Below, in pieces: positions 54,071-62,006 of a stretch of 64,000 nucleotides of DNA. Numbering within the stretch: the stretch's first letter is position 1; the number at the start of each line of letters is the position of its first letter. Source of the DNA: Fastidiosipila sp963510375. Its GTDB lineage: Bacteria > Bacillota > Clostridia > Saccharofermentanales > Fastidiosipilaceae. A program made the translations under genes and the position numbers. Where the stretch lies: positions 1-64,000 of the forward strand of contig CAUPES010000001.1 of the NCBI GenBank assembly GCA_963510375.1, written 5' to 3'. The notes under the pieces were generated by a model. That model had not been told where the DNA came from. It did not search any database and saw only the letters and a list, made by a program, of their open reading frames with translations.

Positions 54071-56491
54071 TTGTCAGCAGCAAAAGATTTATATTTGAGA
54101 GCACAAGAAAACTTAGAATTCCCTGAAGTTTTAGACATGCTAGTAGATTTTGCAAAATCAGATTCTGGTAAGGAAATGTGTTTGAATCTTAAAACTAGCT
54201 CAGATCTTGAAGAAGTTCAACTTAGACAGAAAGATACAGCAGATGCTCTTAGAGTTCTTATTCAAAGAGATGGCTCAGTAATAAGCTCATTTCCAGAAAT
54301 TACGGGATCAATCAAAAAAGCAAAAGTTAGCTCTTCTGTTTTAAATTTAGAGGAGCTTTATTATATTCGAGTATTTTTAGAGAAAGTTAGTGAAATTAGC
54401 CAGTTAAACCCTAGTGAAGACTCTGATTATTATTTGGAGAATAATAATTTTTATCAAGAAATTGGCAGCCTTATAGTTCTTAGCCGCTTAGAGAAAACTT
54501 TAGCTAAAATTATTTTATCAACAGATGAAATCTCTGAAAATGCCAGCCCTAATCTTAGACGTATACGAACTGAAATTAGGAGAGTTCAAGAAAAAATTAA
54601 GCGCGATTTGAGTAGGATTTTAGAAAAATCATCAGATATTCTTCAAGAGCAGATTGTAACCTTGAGAAGAGGTCGTTATGTTATTCCTGTTAAGGCTGAG
54701 AACAAGCATAAAATACCTGGGATAGTTCATGATAGCTCGCAAAGTGGTCAAACTTTGTTTATCGAGCCACTCACAGTTGTTGAAGCAAATAATAATTTGC
54801 GAGAGCTTTATTCAGAGGAAGAAAGAGAAATTTGGAGAATCCTTTCAGATTTAACTCAACTGCTTAGAGATGATGCTGAAATTATCATGGATAATATTTT
54901 AGTAATGGCGAAGCTCGATTTTATGCAAGCCAAAGCAAGGCTTGCTCTCAAGATGAAAGCTGTTCAACCTAAATTAAATGACAAAGGATACATTAATCTA
55001 ATTAGAGCTAGACATCCACATATTGAAGCTGATCAAGTGGTTCCTATAGATTTGAGTTTAGGAGATAATTATAGAACGCTGCTAATTACAGGTCCTAATA
55101 CAGGTGGTAAAACGGTTTCGTTAAAAACATGTGGCTTACTTACACTTATGGCTATGAGTGGATTACATATTCCAGCTGCTGCTAATTCAGAGTTATCTAT
55201 ATTTGAGCAAATTTTTACAGATATAGGTGATGAACAGAGCATAGCTGAAGATTTATCTACTTTCTCAGCTCATATGCAGAGTTTAGTGACTATTACTGAG
55301 AATGTTAATGCTAGAACTTTAGTTTTAGTTGATGAACTTGGTTCAGGGACCGATCCTAAAGAAGGAGCAGCTTTAGCAATCGCAGTTCTAGATTATTTAC
55401 AGAGTCAGAATGCAGTGACTTTAGTGACAACACACTATAAGGAGTTGAAAGTGTATGCCCTAGAAACTCCTGGAGTGGAGAATGCTTCTATGGAGTTTGA
55501 TGAGCAAACTTTAATGCCTACTTATAGAGTCTTAGTAGGAGTTCCAGGGACTTCTCATGCCTTCTCTATAGCAAGAAAAATGGGACTAAATGGAGAGATA
55601 ATTGCTAAAGCTAGAGAGCAATTAAGTGAAGACGAAATTAATTTTGAAAAAGTTTTACGTGAAATTGAAGATAGTAGATTAGAGTTTGAAAAGATTCGAG
55701 AAGATAATGAAAAATTACAAAAAGACTTAGATTACGAGATCAATAAAACTAAAAGAATTAAAGAACAATATGAAGCTGCTAAATATAAACTTAATAGTGA
55801 CACCAGAAATGAAAAAAGAACAATGCTAAAGCAGCAAAGTCAAGCAGTTGATGACCTTATTAGTGATTTTGAAAATAAGTTAAAAAAACTAGAAAATGTA
55901 GATTTTGATGATATCAAGGTGCTTAGATCAATGCTTCGCAGTGAACTAAAAGATGTTGAGGCAGAAATCGGGGCGGATACTTTACAAAAATTCAAAACAG
56001 AGAGCAACAAAAATTTTGACAGCTCAAAATCATTAGGTATAGGTGATGAGGCATTTGCTCCAAGTTTAGGGTTAGAGGGTACGATTATAACAGAGCCAGA
56101 TAAACAAAATCAGGTGCAGTTCAAATCTGGTCAGTTGACAGTAACGTTACCATTATCAGTTTTACAGGCTAGTCAAGGTAAAGCAAAAGTAGAAGATAAG
56201 TCAAAACAACAAAGTAGATCAGTTAGATCTAGAGTTAGAAGTAATTTTAGTACAGAAATAAAATTACTAGGAGATACAGTTGAAGATGCTTTATATAAAC
56301 TTGATGATTACATTGATGATGCAGTCTTAGCTAATGTTGAAAGAGTCAGGATTGTACATGGAAAAGGTACAGGGGCACTTAAACAAGCGGTACACGAATT
56401 TCTGCGTAAAGATAGGCGAATAGTAAAATATGAGCTGGCTGAATTTGGTGATGGAGATGCAGGAGTAACCTATGCATATCTTAGGGCATAA
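54071..56491 (+). CDS. mutS2: MutS2 family protein
   Basis: An 806-residue MutS-like ATPase. Walker A GPNTGGKTVSLKT lies near residue 345, Walker B LVDELGSGTDPKEG near 420, then a long coiled coil (about 510-620), a KOW-like region and a C-terminal Smr endonuclease domain (about 730-806) with VRIVHGKGTGALKQAV. The mismatch-recognition domain of MutS is absent, as expected. MutS2 limits recombination and, in some bacteria, rescues collided ribosomes. Start TTG 54071 follows GGAGGT at good spacing. Confidence 0.95.
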   Translation: MSAAKDLYLRAQENLEFPEVLDMLVDFAKSDSGKEMCLNLKTSSDLEEVQLRQKDTADALRVLIQRDGSVISSFPEITGSIKKAKVSSSVLNLEELYYIRVFLEKVSEISQLNPSEDSDYYLENNNFYQEIGSLIVLSRLEKTLAKIILSTDEISENASPNLRRIRTEIRRVQEKIKRDLSRILEKSSDILQEQIVTLRRGRYVIPVKAENKHKIPGIVHDSSQSGQTLFIEPLTVVEANNNLRELYSEEEREIWRILSDLTQLLRDDAEIIMDNILVMAKLDFMQAKARLALKMKAVQPKLNDKGYINLIRARHPHIEADQVVPIDLSLGDNYRTLLITGPNTGGKTVSLKTCGLLTLMAMSGLHIPAAANSELSIFEQIFTDIGDEQSIAEDLSTFSAHMQSLVTITENVNARTLVLVDELGSGTDPKEGAALAIAVLDYLQSQNAVTLVTTHYKELKVYALETPGVENASMEFDEQTLMPTYRVLVGVPGTSHAFSIARKMGLNGEIIAKAREQLSEDEINFEKVLREIEDSRLEFEKIREDNEKLQKDLDYEINKTKRIKEQYEAAKYKLNSDTRNEKRTMLKQQSQAVDDLISDFENKLKKLENVDFDDIKVLRSMLRSELKDVEAEIGADTLQKFKTESNKNFDSSKSLGIGDEAFAPSLGLEGTIITEPDKQNQVQFKSGQLTVTLPLSVLQASQGKAKVEDKSKQQSRSVRSRVRSNFSTEIKLLGDTVEDALYKLDDYIDDAVLANVERVRIVHGKGTGALKQAVHEFLRKDRRIVKYELAEFGDGDAGVTYAYLRA

Positions 56492-56591
56492 AATTAATAA
56501 ATAAAATTTTATTTTGCTGGTTTAAAATACTGCTTGAATTAAAGAAAATTCAAATATCGTTTAAATTATGATATCATGTTTGTACGACTGT

Positions 56592-56608
56592 GAGCCAAAA
56601 TTTGGTTC
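56592..56608. promoter_or_regulatory. Possible operator ahead of nagB
   Basis: GAGCCAAAATTTGGTTC is a near-perfect palindrome 40 bases before the nagB ATG, just after a TATGAT-like -10 element (about 56566). A GntR-type NagR operator would be a natural reading, but the regulator is not in the window. Confidence 0.4.
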
Positions 56609-56647
56609 AAAGTAAGATTATAAACTGTATATAGTAGAGGTGAATTT

Positions 56648-57373
56648 ATGAACGTAATGATTTACAAAGACAAGGAAACTGCTAGTAGTGCAGCAGCAAC
56701 AATTATAGCTGCTCAAATTTTGCAAAAGCCAAACTCAGTTTTAGGTTTAGCAACAGGTAGTTCTCCAGAATTAACTTACAAAAATTTAGTACGTTTGTAT
56801 CAAGAAGGTGTTATCTCATTCGCTGACGTAACTACCTTCAACTTGGATGAGTACATTGGTTTAGATGGCGAGCATCCACAAAGTTATAATTACTTTATGA
56901 AAGAAAAATTATTCAACCATGTTGATATTGAAGAAGATCAATTCTTTATTCCTAATGGTGTAGCAGAAAACCCAGAAACAGAATGCTATGATTACGAAGA
57001 ATTAATTGAATCTTATGGTGGTATTGATCTACAACTTTTAGGCTTAGGTGGTAATGGACATATTGGATTTAATGAACCTTCAGATAACTTTGCACCTATG
57101 ACACATGTAGTTGATTTAACAGATGAGACAATCGAAGCTAACTCAAGATTCTTTGAATCTAAAGATGAGGTCCCTACAACAGCAATTAGTATGGGTACAG
57201 GTTCTATTATGAAGGCTAAGAGCATTTTATTGATTGCATTTGGTGAAGCTAAAGCAGATGCAGTAGCAGCTATGGTTAATGGAGCAATTTCACCTGAAGT
57301 ACAAGCTTCAATACTACAAGTACATCCAGATGTTACAGTGCTAGTAGATGAGGCAGCAGCCTCAAAATTATAA
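56648..57373 (+). CDS. nagB: Glucosamine-6-phosphate deaminase
   Basis: A 241-residue enzyme that turns glucosamine 6-phosphate into fructose 6-phosphate and ammonia. It has GLATGSSPELTYKNLVR, the LDEYIGL segment and the active-site GGNGHIGFNEP. Length and the Asn in that motif fit the Firmicutes NagB form. RBS AGAGGTG precedes the ATG. It is monocistronic, with nagA 3 kb downstream on the other strand beyond valS. Confidence 0.97.
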   Translation: MNVMIYKDKETASSAAATIIAAQILQKPNSVLGLATGSSPELTYKNLVRLYQEGVISFADVTTFNLDEYIGLDGEHPQSYNYFMKEKLFNHVDIEEDQFFIPNGVAENPETECYDYEELIESYGGIDLQLLGLGGNGHIGFNEPSDNFAPMTHVVDLTDETIEANSRFFESKDEVPTTAISMGTGSIMKAKSILLIAFGEAKADAVAAMVNGAISPEVQASILQVHPDVTVLVDEAAASKL

Positions 57374-57414
57374 AAGTTAAAAAAGTAAAAATAATAATAA
57401 ATTATTTTACTAAG

Positions 57415-57640
57415 CAATGTTGAAGTAGGAGTAGTAAGATCGTCACTGCTTTACAGAGAGGTTTCGCTGGAATAAATTCTAGATGCTGGAAGAAACTAAG
57501 TATATGATCTGAAGTCGTCTACAGAGTTGCAAGACAATTTAGAATTGAGTGTTTGTGCAGTTTTAACTGCCAGAAATACCGGTGGTACCGCGGAAAGCAA
57601 CTTTTCGTCCGGAAGGATGTAAGTTGCTTTTTATTATTTT
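57415..57640 (+). ncRNA. T-box riboswitch controlling valS
   Basis: The leader holds the T-box GGTGGTACCGCGG (57581-57593), an AGAGAG-type segment (about 57456) and an early AGTAGGAGTAGTAA stem I start. A terminator hairpin GCAACTT/AAGTTGC with T-run (57597-57636) follows. The likely specifier GTC after GAA (about 57510) is a valine codon, matching the downstream gene. Uncharged tRNA-Val would stabilise the antiterminator. Confidence 0.92.
57594..57638 (+). terminator. T-box terminator hairpin before valS
   Basis: AAAGCAACTT pairs with AAGTTGCTTT and runs into TTTATTATTTT. It competes with the antiterminator that contains the T-box sequence. Confidence 0.9.
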
Positions 57641-57666
57641 GTAAAAAACTATAAGTAGGAGGATTT

Positions 57667-60321
57667 ATGAGAAATATAGATAATATTCCAAGTAAATTTG
57701 ATTTTAATGATAGAGAAGATAAGATCTATGAAAATTGGGAAAAATCTGGTTACTTCCATGCGGAAGTTAATCCGGATAAAAAACCATTCACTATTATGAT
57801 GCCACCACCAAATATTACAGGTCAGTTGCATATGGGGCATGCTTTAGATACGACAACCCAAGATATTATTATTAGATGGCGAAGAATGCAAGGCTACGAA
57901 ACTTTGTGGCAACCTGGAACTGACCATGCTTCTATTGCTACCGAAGCAAAAGTAGTAGACAAGATTAGAGCTGAAGGAAAAACTAAAGAAGAGATTGGAC
58001 GTGAAGAATTCCTTAAAGAAGCTTGGGCTTGGAAAGAGAAATACGGTAATAAAATTAGTAAACAGCTAAGAAAGCTTGGAGCTTCTACTGATTGGGAACG
58101 TGAAAGATTTACCTTAGACGAAGGTATGAGTAGAGCGGTTCTACAAGTATTTGTTAACCTTTATAATGAAGGATTAATTTATCGTGGCTTGAGGATGGGT
58201 AACTGGTGTCCTAATTGTGTGACAAATATTAGTGATATTGAAGTAGTTCATGAGGAGAGAGATAGTAGTCTTTGGTATATTAACTATTCTTTAGCTGACG
58301 GTAGTGGAAATATTCAAATTGCTACAACAAGACCGGAGACACTTCTAGGTGATACAGCAGTAGCTGTGAACCCAAATGATGAACGTTATACACACTTAAT
58401 TGGAAAAGAAGTAATTTTACCTATTGTGGGAAGAAAGATTCCTATTGTAGCTGATGATTATGTTTCTCTAGATTTTGGTACAGGACAAGTTAAGATTACT
58501 CCAGCTCATGATCCAAATGACTTTGCTATAGGACAAAGACATGATCTTGAATTTATAGAAGTTATTGATAAATTTGGAAACATGAATGAAAAAGCTGGTA
58601 AGTACGAAGGTATGAGCCGTGACGAATGTCGTAAAGTGATTGTAAAAGATCTACAAGAATTAGGTGTACTAGAAAAGATTGATGCGATTAAACATAATGT
58701 AGGTACATGTCAAAGATGTGGAACTGTCATTGAATCACGTGCGTCTGTTCAATGGTTTGTCTCAATGAAAGAATTAGCAGAGCCAGCAATAGAAGTTGTC
58801 AGAAATGGTCAGATAAAATTTGTTCCAGAACATTTTGAAAAGACCTATTTCAACTGGATGGAAAATATTCAAGATTGGAGTATTTCTAGACAATTATGGT
58901 GGGGACATAGAATTCCAGCATATTACTGTCAAAATTCAGATTGCAGCGAAACAATAGTTGCCATGGAGAAGCCTGAAAGCTGTCCTAAGTGCACAGGTAC
59001 AGATTTAGTACAAGATGAAGATACTTTGGACACTTGGTTCAGTTCAGCTTTGTGGCCATTTTCAACATTAGGTTGGCCTGATGATACTCCTGAATTGAAG
59101 TATTTTTATCCAACAAATACATTAGCAACAGGTTACGATATTATTTTCTTTTGGGTAGCCCGAATGATTTTCTCAGGACTTAAACATACCGGAGAAAAAC
59201 CATTTGATACTGTATTGATTCACGGAATTGTCAGAGATGCTCAAGGCCGTAAGATGAGTAAATCACTAAATAATGGTGTAGATCCTCTAGAGGTTATTGC
59301 TAAATATGGTACGGACGCACTACGCTATTCATTGATAAATGGTACTGCTCCTGGTAATGACCAAAGATTCCAAGAACAAACTGTTGAATCTGGTAGAGCT
59401 TTTGTAACTAAGATCTGGAATGCTTTCCGCTTCGTAATGATGAACTTGGATGAAGGTAAAGCTATTAGTAACTATGTACTAGATAAAGATCAATTACAAC
59501 TTGAAGATAAGTGGATATTATCAAGACTTAACACTGTTATTGCGGAAGTCAATAAAAATTTAGAAAAATATGAATTGGGCTTAGCTTTGGCGGATATTTA
59601 TCAATTCTTATGGGATGAGTTCTGCGACTGGTATATTGAAATGCTAAAACCTAGATTCGCAGATAAAGATAATATGAGTAGAGAAACTGCTCAGGCTACT
59701 ATTATTTATGTATTAAAAACAGCAATGACATTGTTGCATCCATTTATGCCATTTGTTACTGAAGAAATTTATCAATATCTAGAAGCTGATGTAAGTATTA
59801 TGTTAACTGAATGGCCGATGGCGAATGCTAATTATATTGATAAAGAAGCAGAAGAGCATATGTCAGTTTTGTTTGATGTTATCCGTCAAATTAGAAACAT
59901 AAGAGCAGAAAATGAAGTCCCTAATAAACAAGAGATTAGAGCATATGCTTTATGTGACGATGAAAAGTTAGCTGATTATTTCGATACGGCACGAAGCTAT
60001 ATTCAACGCCTAGCTGGTGTTGGTGAATTGCATGTTCAAGAAAAAGATAATTTACCTAAAGAACATTTTAGTGTTATCTTCAAGGGAGGTCGTTTGTTGA
60101 TCCCTGCAGAAGATATTGCGGATCCAGAAAAAGAAAAACAAAGACTTGAACAGGAAGAGGCTAAACTCTTGGGAGAGCTAGAGCATAGTCAAAAAGTTCT
60201 TTCTAATGAGAGTTTTGTTAGCAGAGCTCCTGAAGCAGTTGTTGATAAAGAAAGAGAAAAGTTAGCTGAAGTTGAGAGTAAGTTAGCATTAGTTCAAAAA
60301 CGTTTACAAGAATTAAAGTAA
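57667..60321 (+). CDS. valS: Valine-tRNA ligase
   Basis: An 884-residue class I synthetase. The HIGH-type signature is in PPPNITGQLHMGHAL near residue 45, the editing domain spans about 185-330 with TTRPETLLGDTAVAVNP, and KMSKS is in GRKMSKSLNNG near 530. A zinc-type CQRCG and CPKC pair is present. The anticodon-binding helical domain (about 610-760) and the C-terminal coiled coil (about 815-884) are complete. RBS AGGAGG precedes the ATG. Regulation is by the T-box leader. Confidence 0.97.
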   Translation: MRNIDNIPSKFDFNDREDKIYENWEKSGYFHAEVNPDKKPFTIMMPPPNITGQLHMGHALDTTTQDIIIRWRRMQGYETLWQPGTDHASIATEAKVVDKIRAEGKTKEEIGREEFLKEAWAWKEKYGNKISKQLRKLGASTDWERERFTLDEGMSRAVLQVFVNLYNEGLIYRGLRMGNWCPNCVTNISDIEVVHEERDSSLWYINYSLADGSGNIQIATTRPETLLGDTAVAVNPNDERYTHLIGKEVILPIVGRKIPIVADDYVSLDFGTGQVKITPAHDPNDFAIGQRHDLEFIEVIDKFGNMNEKAGKYEGMSRDECRKVIVKDLQELGVLEKIDAIKHNVGTCQRCGTVIESRASVQWFVSMKELAEPAIEVVRNGQIKFVPEHFEKTYFNWMENIQDWSISRQLWWGHRIPAYYCQNSDCSETIVAMEKPESCPKCTGTDLVQDEDTLDTWFSSALWPFSTLGWPDDTPELKYFYPTNTLATGYDIIFFWVARMIFSGLKHTGEKPFDTVLIHGIVRDAQGRKMSKSLNNGVDPLEVIAKYGTDALRYSLINGTAPGNDQRFQEQTVESGRAFVTKIWNAFRFVMMNLDEGKAISNYVLDKDQLQLEDKWILSRLNTVIAEVNKNLEKYELGLALADIYQFLWDEFCDWYIEMLKPRFADKDNMSRETAQATIIYVLKTAMTLLHPFMPFVTEEIYQYLEADVSIMLTEWPMANANYIDKEAEEHMSVLFDVIRQIRNIRAENEVPNKQEIRAYALCDDEKLADYFDTARSYIQRLAGVGELHVQEKDNLPKEHFSVIFKGGRLLIPAEDIADPEKEKQRLEQEEAKLLGELEHSQKVLSNESFVSRAPEAVVDKEREKLAEVESKLALVQKRLQELK

Positions 60322-60342
60322 TAATTAATTAATTGCACAACT

Positions 60343-60375
60343 AAAGCTCCGAAATAATGATTTCGGAGCTTTTTT
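60343..60375. terminator. Bidirectional terminator between valS and nagA
   Basis: AAAGCTCCGAAAT pairs with ATTTCGGAGCTTT, with A and T runs on both sides, serving the convergent genes. Confidence 0.92.
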
Positions 60376-60403
60376 ATGCTTACGATAAAAATATATTTAT
60401 AAA

Positions 60404-61528
60404 TTATTCAAATCTTTCGCCTTTTAGATAGACATCATGAATTTCTAATTCTGAATCTGTAATAACAAAGTCAGCATCTTTACCCACAGAGATAGATCCT
60501 TTTCTATCTGCTACTCCTAGATAAGTTGCAGGAGTCAAGGAACCCATGCGTAAGGCATCTGCTTGTGGAATTCCCCATGATACACAGTTTCTAACTTCTT
60601 GCCAGACGTTAGAACTACCACCAGCGATATCCCCAGTTGCTTTAACCCTTGCTACACCATTAGTGACAACAATTGGCTGACCACCAAACATATATTCACC
60701 ATCTGGATTACCAGTTGTTTTAAGAGCATCACTTATCAAGATCATGCGCTCAGGGCCAAACATCTTGTAAGCTGCATATACAACTGCAGGATTAATATGT
60801 AAACCATCAGCTATAATTTCGGTGTAGTTTCCTAATTCTAATGATGCCATAAGTGGACCTGGATTACGGTGATGGATACCTGGCATAGCGTTGAAACCAT
60901 GGCAGAGACCACGAGCACCATTTCTCATGGCTTCAAGGGTATTCTCATATGTGGCCATACAATGACCAACTTGGCAAATTACTTTATCTGATATTTCTTT
61001 GATAAATTCTTGATTATTATTAACTTCTGGAGCAATGTCGATTACCAAAACATTGGCTTTGGATAGGAATTCATTCATTTCTTCCATAGTTCCACCACGA
61101 ACATACTCAGGGTTTTGGGCACCTTTTTTCTCAATGTTAATGAAAGGACCTTCCATATGGTAGCCTAGAACTTCAGCACCACTAGTGGTCTCGGGTTGGT
61201 TATCGAAAACTGCGTTAATGTGTTCATTACCCATTGTCATTGTTGTAGGTAAAAAAGACGTGATACCGTGTGCAGCTAAGTGGCGACTGATAATTTCAAT
61301 TGACTCAGGATCTGCATCCATAGTGTCTCGGCTAAGAGCACCATGTGTATGTTGGTCAATAAGCCCAGGAGCTAAAATTTTATCAGTTAAATCTAAAACA
61401 GTTTCATTTGCATCAGGTTTCAAAGTGCCGCGAACTGCAATTTCAGTAAATTTACCGTTTTTTACTCTGACGTCATAAGGACGCAGAATAAAATCTTCAT
61501 CGTAAATTTTTGCATTAATTAAAAGCAT
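60404..61528 (-). CDS. nagA: N-acetylglucosamine-6-phosphate deacetylase
   Basis: A 374-residue amidohydrolase that removes acetate from GlcNAc-6-P ahead of NagB. It has the metal-site LAPGLIDQHTHGALSRD, GYHMEGPFIN with the metal Glu, GHCMATYENTLEAM, HGFNAMPG and the late catalytic LISDALKTTG. Starting at the M of MLLINAKIYD (61528) places GGAGG correctly; the ATG four codons earlier overlaps that RBS. The promoter lies in the 220-base gap shared with the divergent ydbC-like gene. Confidence 0.96.
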   Translation of the reverse strand: MLLINAKIYDEDFILRPYDVRVKNGKFTEIAVRGTLKPDANETVLDLTDKILAPGLIDQHTHGALSRDTMDADPESIEIISRHLAAHGITSFLPTTMTMGNEHINAVFDNQPETTSGAEVLGYHMEGPFINIEKKGAQNPEYVRGGTMEEMNEFLSKANVLVIDIAPEVNNNQEFIKEISDKVICQVGHCMATYENTLEAMRNGARGLCHGFNAMPGIHHRNPGPLMASLELGNYTEIIADGLHINPAVVYAAYKMFGPERMILISDALKTTGNPDGEYMFGGQPIVVTNGVARVKATGDIAGGSSNVWQEVRNCVSWGIPQADALRMGSLTPATYLGVADRKGSISVGKDADFVITDSELEIHDVYLKGERFE

Positions 61529-61583
61529 GTGTTCCTCCATATAATTACTAGTTTAATATTATTTAGACAATATTATAAAACAC

Positions 61584-61606
61584 TTTGGTAATTATATTAA
61601 ACCAAA
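61584..61606. promoter_or_regulatory. Inverted TTTGGT/ACCAAA pair upstream of nagA
   Basis: TTTGGT (61584-61589) and ACCAAA (61601-61606) face each other across 11 AT-rich bases in the nagA promoter region. A link to amino-sugar control is only a suggestion. Confidence 0.3.
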
Positions 61607-61752
61607 ATGTTGATAAAAACTTAAATATCTAATACTCTTTCATAGGATAGTATATATAGTAAAATATTATATTATAAGAGTTAGTATTTGTTTTACTTTT
61701 ATTGTAGAAGTTGCGTAAAGATTACATAAAGGTAAATTTAAATGGAGGAAAT

Positions 61753-62004
61753 ATGGCAGAGAAAAAAGAATTTAAATTTGAAATTAAGAAGCAATTAGGA
61801 GTTTTATCTAGTGGACGTTCAGGCTGGAATCGTGAAGTTAACGTAGTTAGCTGGAACGAAGCAAATCCAAAAATAGATATTAGAGATTGGTCAGAAGATC
61901 ACAGCCGAATGAGCAAAGGTATTTCTATGACAGCTGAAGAGATTTCAGTTTTATTAGAAATATTAGAAGAAATTGATCCATATGAAGAGGTTGGCGCACT
62001 TTAA
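61753..62004 (+). CDS. YdbC-family PC4-like ssDNA-binding protein
   Basis: An 83-residue protein with FEIKKQLGVLSSGRSGWNREVN and WNEANPKIDIRDWS, characteristic of the YdbC family, bacterial relatives of the eukaryotic coactivator PC4 that bind single-stranded DNA as dimers. The ATG at 61753 follows GGAGG; an earlier in-frame start at 61711 lacks an RBS. Its stop codon is two bases before the ligA ATG, so the two are surely co-transcribed and probably translationally coupled. Confidence 0.85.
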   Translation: MAEKKEFKFEIKKQLGVLSSGRSGWNREVNVVSWNEANPKIDIRDWSEDHSRMSKGISMTAEEISVLLEILEEIDPYEEVGAL

Positions 62005-62006
62005 AA

